From Micrococcales bacterium 31B (lineage in GTDB: Bacteria; Actinomycetota; Actinomycetes; Actinomycetales; Dermabacteraceae): a stretch of DNA of 64,000 nucleotides. The translations under genes and the position numbers were made by a program. The stretch is from contig JAFFTF010000006.1 of the NCBI GenBank assembly GCA_022803075.1, positions 62,251-126,250 of the forward strand, given 5' to 3'. The notes under the pieces were generated by a model. The model was not told where the DNA came from, did no database searches, and was given only the letters and a program-made list of their open reading frames with translations. Positions 55,545 through 64,000 of the stretch are shown piece after piece (the first letter of the stretch is position 1; each line of letters begins with the position of its first letter).

Positions 55545-57341
55545 ATGACGCTCTTCCACCCGCAGTCGACGCCGGACGCCCGCACGTGCCGCACCACGGG
55601 GGTGCTGGTGCGGACGCGCCGGGCCCTCGCGCTTGCGTCCGTGGCCCTGGTCTTGGCGCTCTCGGGGTGCAGTTCGCTGGCCGGCTCCAGCGGCCCGACC
55701 GCATCAACCTCGCGGACGACGAGTTCGGACGACGAGACCGCCTCGGCCACTCCCGATAGCAGCGCGAGCAACAGTTCGAGCGAAAGCGCGAGCGCCAGTT
55801 CGAGCGCCGCACCCGCGACGATGCCGCGCAACCCGACCCCGCAGGGCAAGGTGCCCGAGGGGCTCGACGAGTTTTATACGCAGGAGGTGGACTGGCAGCC
55901 CTGCAGCGGTAACGAGGACGCCGAGTGCGCCACTATCAAGGTGCCCCTTAACTACGCCGATCCGAACGGCGACACGATTGACCTCGCCATCGTCGCGGTT
56001 GTCGCAGGCAAGGGAGAGAAAGCTCAGGGCAGCGTCGTGTTGAACCCCGGTGGCCCCGGTGGTTCGGGGGTCGACCTCGTAGAACAGTCGGTCGATTTCG
56101 TGACGAGCGACGCACTGCGCGAAAACTTCAACATCGTTAGTTTCGACCCCCGCGGCGTGGGGCGTTCGACCGCCGTCAAGTGCTTTGATGACACCGCCGG
56201 GAAAGACGCGTACCTCGCGGCGAGCCCCGACCTCGACGACAATGCCAAACTGCAGCAGGCAACCATCCTGCAGACCCAGTTCGCCAAAGACTGTGCGTCC
56301 CTCAGCGACGGGATCCTCGCCTACGTCGACACGGCCAGTTCGGCGCGCGACATGGACGTGATCCGGGGGATCCTCGGCGAAGAAAAACTGGACTACATCG
56401 GGTTTAGTTACGGCACCGTGCTCGGCGCCACCTACGCAAAGATCTACCCCGAGTCGGTGGGGCAGTTTGTGCTCGACGGCGCCGTCGACCCGACCGGCGA
56501 CGCCAACGCGCTCTCGCGCGGCCAGGCGCTCGGCTTTGAGGCTGTTTTCAAGGGCTATCTCGCGGAGTGCATCGAGCGCCAAGGTTCGTGCCCGTTCCCG
56601 GAGGGCACCAGCGTGGACGACGCGTTCAAGCAGGTCGATGCCAAGCTCAACGCCCTCGAGACGAAGCCCCTGGCTACGGGGGACGCCGACCGGCCGCTCA
56701 CCCGCGCGCTGGCCCTCACCGCGATCTTTGGCCCGCTCTATCGCCACGAGTATTGGGACCTCGCCCTCGACCCCACGCTCAAGGCACTCTTGGAGGACGA
56801 CGGCCGCTCCGTGTTGCGCTTCTCTGACATCTTCAACACGCGTGAAGGCGGCAAGTACGGCGACAACAGCACCGAGGCATTCACCGCCATTAACTGCGCC
56901 GACGAGCAACTCCCGATCGACGTCGTGGCGATGCGCGCGGAGGCCACCAAACTCGAGAAGGCCGCCCCGAACTTCGGCAAGTACTTCGGCTACAACCCGC
57001 TCGCCTGCGCGGGCTGGGAAGTTAAGGCCGCCCCTCAGCCCGCACTCACGGGCATCGCGGGTGTTCCGCCGATGATTGTTATTGGGTCCACCGGCGACCC
57101 CGCGACTCCCTACCCTTGGTCTCCACTGCTGCAAAAGTCGATTGCAAACAGCGTCCTACTCACGTCACAAAGTTGGGGCCATACGGCGTATCCCAGCGCG
57201 AGCGAGTGCGTGGCCGACGCCGTCGACTCCTTCTTCATCGACGAGACGGCGCCCGACAACGGCCTTACCTGCGACGGCGGCGGCCCCCAGCAATCGGTGG
57301 TAGACCCGAACTACGAGGCGAAATCCTATGGCAACCAGTAA
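55545..57341 (+). CDS. Secreted lipoprotein peptidase, tripeptidyl aminopeptidase-like alpha/beta hydrolase
   Basis: A 598-residue exported hydrolase of the SlpD/E/Tap group, which remove peptides from N-termini. The signal region ends in a lipobox LALSGC with lipidated Cys42. A Ser-rich linker follows to about residue 85. The nucleophile Ser lies in GFSYGTVLG, the Asp in STGDPATPYPW, and the His in WGHTAYP, within the C-terminal TAP domain. ATG at 55545 has GAGAGG; a GTG 57 nt later would give a more usual signal length. It overlaps the next gene by 14 bp. Confidence 0.9.
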   Translation: MTLFHPQSTPDARTCRTTGVLVRTRRALALASVALVLALSGCSSLAGSSGPTASTSRTTSSDDETASATPDSSASNSSSESASASSSAAPATMPRNPTPQGKVPEGLDEFYTQEVDWQPCSGNEDAECATIKVPLNYADPNGDTIDLAIVAVVAGKGEKAQGSVVLNPGGPGGSGVDLVEQSVDFVTSDALRENFNIVSFDPRGVGRSTAVKCFDDTAGKDAYLAASPDLDDNAKLQQATILQTQFAKDCASLSDGILAYVDTASSARDMDVIRGILGEEKLDYIGFSYGTVLGATYAKIYPESVGQFVLDGAVDPTGDANALSRGQALGFEAVFKGYLAECIERQGSCPFPEGTSVDDAFKQVDAKLNALETKPLATGDADRPLTRALALTAIFGPLYRHEYWDLALDPTLKALLEDDGRSVLRFSDIFNTREGGKYGDNSTEAFTAINCADEQLPIDVVAMRAEATKLEKAAPNFGKYFGYNPLACAGWEVKAAPQPALTGIAGVPPMIVIGSTGDPATPYPWSPLLQKSIANSVLLTSQSWGHTAYPSASECVADAVDSFFIDETAPDNGLTCDGGGPQQSVVDPNYEAKSYGNQ

Positions 57342-57669
57342 CGGCGAATACGTCTGCGACGACTCCGAGATCCCCGAGGGCGGCGCGCTCGTGTTCAGCC
57401 CCGACGAGACCGGGGCCGACGTCAACATCAGCATCTTCCGCGACCAGGGCACGCTCTACGCGCTCGACGACTTCTGCTCTCATGAGGAGGTCTCCCTCGC
57501 GGAGGGCTTCATCGGTGAAGGCAAGGTCGAGTGCATCGCGCACGGAGCCGAGTTTTGCCTCAAGACAGGTGCGGCGCTTACCCTCCCCGCTTTCGACCCC
57601 GTCGCCGCGCACCGGGTCGAGGTGCGCGAAGGCAAGGTCTACCTCTACCCCGGGGTCGCGCCAGAGTAG
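57328..57669 (+). CDS. Rieske [2Fe-2S] ferredoxin
   Basis: A 113-residue Rieske protein. Cluster ligands are Cys50 and His52 (FCSHEE), and Cys69 and His72 (ECIAHGAEF). It has the size and fold of soluble ferredoxin parts of non-haem oxygenases, close to the NirD/BphF-like forms seen with SUF genes. No oxygenase gene is next to it. It overlaps the peptidase gene by 14 bp, so both come from one transcript, although no shared role is evident. Confidence 0.92.
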   Translation: MATSNGEYVCDDSEIPEGGALVFSPDETGADVNISIFRDQGTLYALDDFCSHEEVSLAEGFIGEGKVECIAHGAEFCLKTGAALTLPAFDPVAAHRVEVREGKVYLYPGVAPE

Positions 57670-57680
57670 GCCCAGCAGAA

Positions 57681-57732
57681 AAGGAGGGTGGCGGCGTCCG
57701 AAAGAATTATTGCGGACGCAGCCACCCTCCTT
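57681..57732. terminator. Bidirectional terminator between Rieske gene and livF
   Basis: A 20-nt arm at 57681-57700 pairs with 57713-57732 (19 of 20 matches) around a 12-nt AT-rich loop. It serves both convergent transcripts. The core is GCGTCCG/CGGACGC. Confidence 0.88.
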
Positions 57733-57746
57733 GGTTTGCAGCCCCG

Positions 57747-58589
57747 TTAGCCGGCGCCGAGATAAGCCTGCTTCACCGAGTCGTCGGAGAGCAGTTCGGC
57801 ACCCGTGCCCTCGCGGGTGATGTTGCCCGTTTCGAGCACATAGGCGCGGTGCGAGCGTCGCAGGGCCTGCTGCGCGTTCTGTTCCACGAGCAGCACGGTC
57901 GTGCCCGAGCGGTTGATCTCGCCGATGATCTTGAAAATCTGCTGGATCACCATGGGGGCGAGACCCATCGAGGGCTCGTCCAGGAGCAGTAGCCGGGGCC
58001 GTGCCATGAGGGCACGGCCGATCGCGACCATCTGCTGCTCGCCGCCCGACATCGTGCCGCCCACCTGATTGATGCGTTCCTTGAGTCGAGGGAACAGTTC
58101 GAGTACGTGGTCGAGTTGGCTCACGAGCTCTTGCTTGGTTTTGAAGGTGCGCGCGTAGCAGCCCATCTCGAGGTTCTCACGCACCGTCATGCCCGGGAAC
58201 ACCCCGCGGCCTTCGGGGCTCTGGATGATGCCGAGTTGCACGCGCTTGTGCGCGGGGATGGTCGAGATGTCCTTGCCCTCAAACATGACCTTGCCGCGTG
58301 TCAGGGGGCGAATGCCCGAGATGGCGCGCATCGTGGTCGACTTTCCCGCACCGTTAGCGCCGATCAAGGTGACCAGTTCGCCCTCTCGGACCCGCAACGA
58401 GATTCCGTGCAGGGCCTCGATGGCGCCGTAGCGCACCACCATGTCTTCTATTTCGAAGATGGTGTCGCCCGTGACCTGAGGGAGGTTGTGGGCGGCCTGC
58501 TCCGCGGCGGCTGCGGCCTTCTCGACGAGAGCCTCCGCCTCGGCGTGAGCGGCCGACTCGGGCTGCGGCTTCTTATCCAAGTTCGTCAT
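57747..58589 (-). CDS. livF: Branched-chain amino-acid ABC transporter ATPase LivF, with N-terminal extension
   Basis: A 280-residue ATPase of the HAAT family. Walker A GANGAGKST, signature MSGGEQQMVAIGRAL, Walker B LLLDEPSMGLAP and the LivF-typical IQSPEGRGVFPGMTVRENL are present. The first 45 residues are an Ala/Glu-rich helix not found in usual LivF (about 235 residues). The ATG at 58589 lies inside the end of livG (17-bp overlap). It may be longer than needed: a start nearer TIFEIEDMVV would also give a normal protein, but no such codon is obvious. Confidence 0.92.
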   Translation of the reverse strand: MTNLDKKPQPESAAHAEAEALVEKAAAAAEQAAHNLPQVTGDTIFEIEDMVVRYGAIEALHGISLRVREGELVTLIGANGAGKSTTMRAISGIRPLTRGKVMFEGKDISTIPAHKRVQLGIIQSPEGRGVFPGMTVRENLEMGCYARTFKTKQELVSQLDHVLELFPRLKERINQVGGTMSGGEQQMVAIGRALMARPRLLLLDEPSMGLAPMVIQQIFKIIGEINRSGTTVLLVEQNAQQALRRSHRAYVLETGNITREGTGAELLSDDSVKQAYLGAG

Positions 58590-59364
58590 CGGGGACTCCC
58601 AAATAGGCCGCGATCACCTTGGGGTTGTCGCGGATCTCTGCGGGCAGGCCGTCGGCGATCTTTTTGCCGAACTCCAGCACCACAATGCGGTCGGTCACGC
58701 CCATCACGAGGCGCATGTCGTGTTCGATCAACAGCACGGTGTTGCCCGCGTCGCGAATCTTGCGGATCAGGTCCATGAGGTCGGACTTCTCGCTGGGGTT
58801 GAAGCCCGCCGCGGGCTCATCGAGGCACAATAGCTTCGGCTCGGTGGCGAGGGCGCGCGCGATTTCGAGTCGGCGCTGTTCACCGTAGGAGAGGCTGCGC
58901 GCCTTGTCGCCCGCTCGATGCGAGATGCCCACGAAGTTCAGGAGTTCGATGGCGCGCTCGACGCCCTCTTTCTCTTCGCGGCGGTGCCTGGGGGAGCGAA
59001 AAACCGCACCGATCACGCTGGTGTGGTGGCGTGCGTCCGTGCCGACCACCACGTTTTCGAGGGCGGTCATTTCGCCGAACAGGCGAATGTTTTGGAACGT
59101 GCGCGCGATGCCGCGTCGCGTGATCTGGTTGCGCTTGAGCTTGCCCATCTCCTGACCGTCGAGCATGACGCGACCGCTCGTCGGCCGGTACACGCCCGTC
59201 ATGGCGTTAAAGCATGTGGTCTTACCGGCGCCGTTGGGGCCGATCAAGCCCAGAATCTCGCCGCGCTTGATGTCGAAGGTCACCTGGTCGAGGGCCGTGA
59301 GGCCACCGAACTGCATCGTGACCGCGTCCATCGAGAGTAGCGTCTCGTTCGTAGCGGTAGTCAC
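58573..59364 (-). CDS. livG: Branched-chain amino-acid ABC transporter ATPase LivG
   Basis: A 263-residue ATPase. Walker A is GPNGAGKTTCFNAMTG, the LivG-type RRGIARTFQNIRLFGEMTALEN segment region is present, and the signature is LSYGEQRRLEIARAL with Walker B LLCLDEPAAGFNP. The GTG at 59364 overlaps the livM stop (GTGA). It works with LivF on the inner face of the LivHM channel. Confidence 0.94.
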   Translation of the reverse strand: MTTATNETLLSMDAVTMQFGGLTALDQVTFDIKRGEILGLIGPNGAGKTTCFNAMTGVYRPTSGRVMLDGQEMGKLKRNQITRRGIARTFQNIRLFGEMTALENVVVGTDARHHTSVIGAVFRSPRHRREEKEGVERAIELLNFVGISHRAGDKARSLSYGEQRRLEIARALATEPKLLCLDEPAAGFNPSEKSDLMDLIRKIRDAGNTVLLIEHDMRLVMGVTDRIVVLEFGKKIADGLPAEIRDNPKVIAAYLGVPDDELG

Positions 59365-60590
59365 TTGGTGGCTCCCTTCTCGGCGGCGGGCTCTGACTTG
59401 CTGCGGCGCAGCAAGGACTGTGCGTACTCTCCCATGGCGAGGAGCTTCTGCCGCACCGGCAGGAGGCCCTGCGGGCGGAAGATCATCAGGACCATCAGCG
59501 CGAGGCCGAAGAACAGGTACTTGAACTCGGCGAGCGACGTTTCGCCCACCGTGATGCCCAGCACGCGGTTCGGCAGGTACACGATGATGAACGCGCCGAG
59601 AATGACGCCGAGCTTGTTGCCCTGGCCGCCGAGCACGACGGCACAGAGGAACAGCACGGAGTTCACCACATTGAAGTTGGTCGGCACGACGAACTGAACC
59701 TGGCCCGCGTACAGGGCGCCGGAGAGGCCGCCGATGCCCGCGCCGATCACGAAGGCCCACAACTTGAACTTGAACGTCGGCACGCCCATGATCTCGGCCG
59801 CGTCTTCGTCCTCACGAATCGCGACCCAGGCGCGCCCCACACGCGATCGTTCGAGGTTACCCACGACGATGAGCGCGATCACGATGCACGCGAGGCCCAC
59901 CCAGTACCACCAGATGCCCGAGTTGAAGGTTCCGATGGCGTTGGAGGCCGAGAAGACACCCGCGTTACCGGCCGTGGCGTCAGCACCGATCTCGGGGAAC
60001 GCGACGCGGTTGAGGCCCTGGCCGCCCCGCGTGAGGTCCTGCAGGTTGTCGGCGAGCAGGCGAATAATTTCACCGAAGCCGAGGGTAACGATGGCGAGGT
60101 AGTCACCGCGCAGTCGCAGCGTCGGGGAGCCGATGAATAGGCCGAGGATAGCGGTGATGGCCACTGCGATCGCCACGATGCCACACCACAGCAGGGGCTG
60201 CGGAATGTTCGTCGAGTCGGCGACTGCGCTGAGATCCCAGGCCAGCGGGCCATCGGGGGAGGTCATAACGGCGACGCTATAGGCGCCCAGGGCGTAGAAG
60301 CCGATGTAGCCGAGGTCGAGCAGGCCGGCCTGGCCGACAACCACGTTGAGACCCACGGCGATCAGGGCGTACATCGCGAATTGCGCCATCACGGCGCCGA
60401 AACTGGTGGCGGGTGCCGTCGTGATGATGGGTGGATTCAGCACGGGGAGCAGTGCGATGGCCACCCAGAAGATGATGCCGAAGCCCCACTGTTGCATGCG
60501 GCTGCGGGATTCCCACCACGTGCGCAGGCGGTCGCCGACACCGTGTCGCGTGGCGCCCTGGCCCGAAAGAGTATTCGAGGTCTTGGTCAT
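59361..60590 (-). CDS. livM: Branched-chain amino-acid ABC transporter permease LivM
   Basis: A 409-residue permease with about ten membrane segments. The family core is visible in NVVVGQAGLLDLGYIGFYALGAY, read in two parts, and in VAIREDEDAAEIMGV, the coupling region, followed by the segment GALYAGQVQF. The ATG overlaps the livH stop (ATGA). A 40-residue charged tail ends the protein. Confidence 0.93.
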   Translation of the reverse strand: MTKTSNTLSGQGATRHGVGDRLRTWWESRSRMQQWGFGIIFWVAIALLPVLNPPIITTAPATSFGAVMAQFAMYALIAVGLNVVVGQAGLLDLGYIGFYALGAYSVAVMTSPDGPLAWDLSAVADSTNIPQPLLWCGIVAIAVAITAILGLFIGSPTLRLRGDYLAIVTLGFGEIIRLLADNLQDLTRGGQGLNRVAFPEIGADATAGNAGVFSASNAIGTFNSGIWWYWVGLACIVIALIVVGNLERSRVGRAWVAIREDEDAAEIMGVPTFKFKLWAFVIGAGIGGLSGALYAGQVQFVVPTNFNVVNSVLFLCAVVLGGQGNKLGVILGAFIIVYLPNRVLGITVGETSLAEFKYLFFGLALMVLMIFRPQGLLPVRQKLLAMGEYAQSLLRRSKSEPAAEKGATK

Positions 60591-61639
60591 GCGCGTGCCT
60601 TTCCAAGCGACTCACCGAGGATGCCGGTGGGACGGATCATGAGCACCGCGATCAGCAGGACGAACGCGACGACGTCGCGCCACTCCGTGCCGAACAGAGC
60701 CTGGCCGTACATCTCGGCGACGCCCAGGATGAGACCGCCGAGTAGCGCGCCTCGCAGGTTACCGATGCCGCCGAGGACGGCAGCCGAGAACGCCTTCACG
60801 CCGAGCAGGAACCCACCGTTAAAGATGATGCCGCCGGGGACCCGCATCGTGTAAAACACGGCGGCTGCGCCGGCGAGGATGCCGCCCAGCACGAAGGTGA
60901 TCATGATGATGCGCTCACGCGAAACGCCCATGAGCGTCGCCGTGGTGGGGTCTTGCGAGACCGAGCGCATGCCGCGACCGAACTTGGTCTTGTTGATGAA
61001 GAGGTCGGTCGCGATGCCGAGTAGCAGGGCCGAGATGACGATGATGAGGCTCGTATTGGTGACATCGCCGGTGCCGATCGAGAACTGGGTCTCGGGTTTG
61101 ACGAGAACGATGGGCTGTTGGGCGTTTGAGCCGCCCAGGGTTTGACCCGTCATCAGGGGGAGCAGGTAGTGGACAAACTCCTGCAGCACAAACGATGCGC
61201 CGATGGCGGTAATGAGGAACACGAGGGGCGGGGCATTGCGCTTACGCAGGGGGCGGTAGGCGACGCGTTCGAGGCCGAGGGCCGTGGCGCCTGCGACGAG
61301 GCAGCCAAACAGCGTAGCCAGCACCATGTACAACACCGTTTGTGCGATGCCCAGGTCGTAGGCGTCGCCGCTCGGGCTGAAGCCCAGGAGCATGAGGCCC
61401 ACATACTGGCCGAAGAGGCCGGCCATGAAGACCTCGGAGTGGGCGAAATTGATGAGGCGCAGGACGCCGTAGACCAGCGTGTAGCCGATCGCGACGAGTG
61501 CGTAGATCGAGCCATAGGTGAGCCCGTCGATGGTAAGCGACCAAAACTGGGATCCCAGTGTGTCCACGTCAAACGCGGTGGTCGCTGTCGGCAGGCTCGC
61601 GAGCGTCACGGCTGGGGACGCGGCGAGAGAGATAAGCAT
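60587..61639 (-). CDS. livH: Branched-chain amino-acid ABC transporter permease LivH
   Basis: A 350-residue permease. The first 25 residues are a hydrophobic lead, then GLTYGSIYALVAIGYTLVYG, the LivH hallmark, and the coupling segment SQDPTTATLMGVSRERII. It forms the channel with LivM. It starts 92 nt after the binding-protein gene, across a hairpin. Confidence 0.93.
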   Translation of the reverse strand: MLISLAASPAVTLASLPTATTAFDVDTLGSQFWSLTIDGLTYGSIYALVAIGYTLVYGVLRLINFAHSEVFMAGLFGQYVGLMLLGFSPSGDAYDLGIAQTVLYMVLATLFGCLVAGATALGLERVAYRPLRKRNAPPLVFLITAIGASFVLQEFVHYLLPLMTGQTLGGSNAQQPIVLVKPETQFSIGTGDVTNTSLIIVISALLLGIATDLFINKTKFGRGMRSVSQDPTTATLMGVSRERIIMITFVLGGILAGAAAVFYTMRVPGGIIFNGGFLLGVKAFSAAVLGGIGNLRGALLGGLILGVAEMYGQALFGTEWRDVVAFVLLIAVLMIRPTGILGESLGKARA

Positions 61640-61687
61640 GCTAATCCTTGAGGAATAACCGGTGGAGAGTGGCCAGATACGACGAAG

Positions 61688-61713
61688 CCGCCGCCCGACG
61701 GGTGGCCAGGCGG
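61688..61713 (-). terminator. Hairpin between binding-protein gene and livH
   Basis: GCCGCC at 61688-61693 and GGCGGC at 61708-61713 form a stem with inner pairing, no U-run. Such weak stops let the binding protein be made in excess over the membrane parts. Confidence 0.5.
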
Positions 61714-61731
61714 CAGCTCATCGCGATGACG

Positions 61732-62967
61732 CTACTTAACCTCGTAGGTCCACACGGCGGGCGTCTTGAGTTCGCCCGTGTCGGTGAAGGAGTAATGGCG
61801 GCCTACGCCCTGGCCATCGTAGTTCTTGATGTACTCGACCATCTTGGCGCGGTCGGTGATACCCGAGTCGATGCCCGTCAAGATGATGGTGGCGAGGTCG
61901 TAGCCCTCGACCGAGTACGTACCCGAGGGAGCGTTAAAGGCCGCCGTGTAGCGCGTCTCGAAGTCCTCGGAGGCCGGGCCACAGGGGCACGAGAGGAGCG
62001 AGCCCGACGACGCCGCACCAGCTGCCTTCAGGAACTCGGGGTCCTTCACACCGTCGTCCGAGACGAACGTGGCCTCGACGCCGGCGTCCGACATCGCACG
62101 CACGATCAGTCCAGCCTCGGCGTAGTAGCCGCCGAAGTAGACGGCATCGGGAGCGGCCGCCTTAATGGCATTCGCGAGGGCCGAGAAGTCTTTGTCGCCT
62201 GCCTTGATCTGCTGCGAGCACGAGTCCACGGCGACGCTCCCCAGGGTGTCCTTGACGGCCTTCGCGATGCCGACGCCATAGTCACCGTTATCGGAGACTA
62301 CGCATACCTTCTTGAAGCCCTTTTCGCCCATCATCCACTTGGCGACCGAGGGGCCCTGCAGGGAGTCGGGGGCAACACCGCGGAAGAACACGGTCCAGCC
62401 GGCCTTCGTGAGGTCGGGGTTTGTAGCGGAACCCGACAGCATGGCCATTTTGGCCTGCTGGAACGTCGGGCCAACCGCCTTGGTTACACCGGAGAAGGTG
62501 GGGCCGAGAAGTGCGATGTTGGATTGCGTGCTGATCGCCTGCGGGGCCAACTGCGTGCCCTTTTGCGGGTCGCCCTCTGAGTCGTACTTGTTGATGGTGA
62601 CCTGGCAGTTGGGATTCTTCGTGTTGTGCTCGTCAACGGCCATCTGGGCGCCGTTCAAGATGTTCTGACCCAGCGCGGCATTGGGGCCGGTGAGTGGGCC
62701 CATCATGCCGAACGACATGTCGGTGCAGGTTGCGTTGCCGTCACCCGCCGGGTCTACGGCGGGGGCAGCACCGGCGGCGGCCGTGACCGGCTTACCTTCG
62801 GCGTCAATTTCGGTGAGTGCGGCGATGGTCAGGTTGGTGGCGGCACTCGAGGCGCTGCTGCCCGATGCTGCGGGCGTACCGGCCTCTTTAGAGCCGCACG
62901 CGGTGAGAGAAAAGCCTGCGATGACAATTGCCGCCGCCGCGGCGCCGATCCTGGTGAATTTCTTCAT
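61732..62967 (-). CDS. Branched-chain amino-acid ABC transporter substrate-binding lipoprotein
   Basis: A 411-residue type I binding protein. The signal ends in a lipobox LTAC with lipidated Cys24. A Ser/Ala-rich linker leads to a two-lobe binding domain (PF13458-like). Motifs such as GPLTGPNAALGQNILNG and CVVSDNGDYGVGIA are typical of the Leu/Ile/Val family. A CPC pair in LLSCPCGPAS is unusual. CGGAGG precedes the ATG. It heads the liv operon. A tandem paralog starts upstream at the window edge. Confidence 0.92.
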   Translation of the reverse strand: MKKFTRIGAAAAAIVIAGFSLTACGSKEAGTPAASGSSASSAATNLTIAALTEIDAEGKPVTAAAGAAPAVDPAGDGNATCTDMSFGMMGPLTGPNAALGQNILNGAQMAVDEHNTKNPNCQVTINKYDSEGDPQKGTQLAPQAISTQSNIALLGPTFSGVTKAVGPTFQQAKMAMLSGSATNPDLTKAGWTVFFRGVAPDSLQGPSVAKWMMGEKGFKKVCVVSDNGDYGVGIAKAVKDTLGSVAVDSCSQQIKAGDKDFSALANAIKAAAPDAVYFGGYYAEAGLIVRAMSDAGVEATFVSDDGVKDPEFLKAAGAASSGSLLSCPCGPASEDFETRYTAAFNAPSGTYSVEGYDLATIILTGIDSGITDRAKMVEYIKNYDGQGVGRHYSFTDTGELKTPAVWTYEVK

Positions 62968-63357
62968 GGGAAACCTCCGGTGCCTGGAGCACCTAGCTAG
63001 CTGTCGAACCCGAGCGCGACGCGCTCAGGCAGTGGGTTGCCTGCAATAACCCAAGTGCTTCGGGTTCAACAGTCACGCTGCGATGCGTAACGGCATGTTC
63101 CCAGAGCTGCGGTTGTTGCTTGGAGCGCGGTGTGCGCCCCGTCTGCAATCCGCCGTGCGGCGAACCCAAGTGATGGCCGATAATATCCTCGGTCACAACC
63201 TCGCGAGCGCCGCAATTTTGGTGTGATCATATACGAACACCGAGTCTAGGGGAAATCTTAAGGATTCTGTTAAGTGATTCGAAACGTTCAGTAAGCCACG
63301 GTCACCCCGAGTGCGACCCTGACCACGGCGGAACCGTGCGTCCTCACTTATAAAAAA
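62968..63357. promoter_or_regulatory. 390-bp leader/promoter region of the liv operon
   Basis: No gene is evident. On the minus strand the 160 nt before the start hold several hairpins: GAGCGC-N3-GCGCTC (63012-63026), and GGGTT/AACCC elements at 63008-63012, 63034-63038, 63048-63052 and 63062-63066 that can pair in alternative ways. A GGTGC-N5-GCACC stem sits right before the ribosome-binding site. This may be an attenuator; I cannot identify a leader peptide or known riboswitch. Confidence 0.4.
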
Positions 63358-64000
63358 CTATTTGACTTCGTAGGTCCAGATGGATGCGTCGGTCAATTCG
63401 CCCGTCGCGTCCCACTTGTAGTGGCGGCCGACTCCCTGACCATCGTACGCGCGCACGTATTCGACCATCTGGGTGCGTTCGGTGATGCCCTTGTCGATTC
63501 CGCTCAGGATGATGGTTGCGTAGTCATAACCCTCGACCGCGTACACGGCCGGGTCGACATTGTATGCCGCCTTGTATTTGGTGGCGAAGTCAGTCGAGGC
63601 GGGGCCGCACGGGCACGAGAGCAGGGCCCCTTTGGCGTCCGCGCCGGCCAATTTGATGAACTGTGGGTCGTTCGCCGCGTCATCGGAGACGAAGGTGGCC
63701 GTCACCCCGTTCGTGCGCAATTGTTTCGCGATGAGCGCCGCCTCGGTGTAGTAGCCGCCGTAGTACACGGCGTCCGGCGCTGCGGCCTTGACTTTCGAGA
63801 CCAGCGCCGAGAAGTCCTTCTCGCCGGTCTTGATCTGCTCGTTACTGCACGTGGTGTTCACCGCGGCGCCGAGCGCCGTGGACACCTCCTTGGCGAGGCC
63901 GATGCCGTAGTCCGAGTTATCGGAGAACACGCACACGCTGGTTACCTTCTTTTCGGCGATCAGCCACTTCGCTACTGCCGGGCCCTGGACGCTGTCGTTG
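63358..64000 (-). CDS. Second branched-chain amino-acid binding protein, 5' end cut by window edge
   Basis: The C-terminal 213 residues of a binding protein closely related to the one at 61732-62967. Shared stretches include VQGPAVAKW, SDNSDYGIGLAKE, TGEKDFSAL, LLSCPCGPAS and YVRAYDGQGVGRHY. The frame is open to the window edge, so signal and first lobe lie beyond. It was probably formed by tandem duplication. It may give the LivHMGF channel a different amino-acid range. Confidence 0.92.
   Translation of the reverse strand, partial: NDSVQGPAVAKWLIAEKKVTSVCVFSDNSDYGIGLAKEVSTALGAAVNTTCSNEQIKTGEKDFSALVSKVKAAAPDAVYYGGYYTEAALIAKQLRTNGVTATFVSDDAANDPQFIKLAGADAKGALLSCPCGPASTDFATKYKAAYNVDPAVYAVEGYDYATIILSGIDKGITERTQMVEYVRAYDGQGVGRHYKWDATGELTDASIWTYEVK

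Overview
The window comes from a high-GC Gram-positive bacterium, almost certainly an actinomycete of the Micrococcales type. The pointers are the mycothiol gene mshA, the actinobacterial families DUF3073 and DUF3151, a fused pcaL, many GTG starts, short 4-bp gene overlaps, and tRNA genes without an encoded CCA. I cannot place it to genus from the sequence alone. Both edges cut genes: a CoA-transferase subunit on the left and a substrate-binding protein on the right.

Layout. 1-6.5 kb: beta-ketoadipate (protocatechuate) pathway, with pcaIJ on the minus strand diverging from an IclR-type regulator and pcaHG-pcaB-pcaL. 6.4-9.8 kb: a compact, more AT-rich three-gene locus (secreted peptide, large FtsX-like permease, ABC ATPase) with the architecture of lactococcin-972-type bacteriocin systems. 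10-16.3 kb: gpmA, an M20 amidohydrolase, a YtcJ-like amidohydrolase and an MHS-family symporter, controlled from a divergent LysR gene. 16.3-22.2 kb: an operon of ThDP enzyme, aldehyde dehydrogenase, PucR/CdaR-like regulator and GlcD-like flavin dehydrogenase. This fits stepwise shortening of a 2-hydroxy acid (hydroxy acid, 2-oxo acid, aldehyde, acid). 22.2-28.1 kb: cupin, mshA, class III aminotransferase and small housekeeping genes (methyltransferase, HAD phosphatase, dtd, DUF3151). 28.2-34.8 kb: purine block purA - yihY - sterol-carrier protein - small membrane protein - purF - purM - DUF3073. 34.8-39.9 kb: class I ribonucleotide reductase nrdA-nrdB behind a control region with a pair of NrdR boxes and a cluster of DnaA-box-like sites. 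40-50.7 kb: mixed genes (Zn-type ArsR/SmtB regulator, DUF3817, YggS, sugar-alcohol dehydrogenase, second GlcD-like oxidase, transporters, a TetR/membrane-protein pair, DHFR-like reductase, universal stress protein). 50.8-51.3 kb: tRNA-Phe, tRNA-Asp, tRNA-Glu. 51.5-55.5 kb: NarL-type two-component system divergent from an ABC exporter. 55.5-57.7 kb: secreted tripeptidyl-aminopeptidase-like lipoprotein and a Rieske ferredoxin. 57.7-64 kb: livJHMGF branched-chain amino-acid transporter plus a second, tandem binding-protein gene.

Most notable: the bacteriocin-like locus, whose peptide does not clearly match the known family; an undescribed leader before purA with two mutually exclusive stems; the nrd control region; a sterol-carrier gene whose conserved N-terminus begins at an ATT codon inside the preceding gene; short in-frame tandem repeats in pcaB, dtd and a membrane-protein gene; and matched GTGCA palindromes on both sides of the LysR gene.
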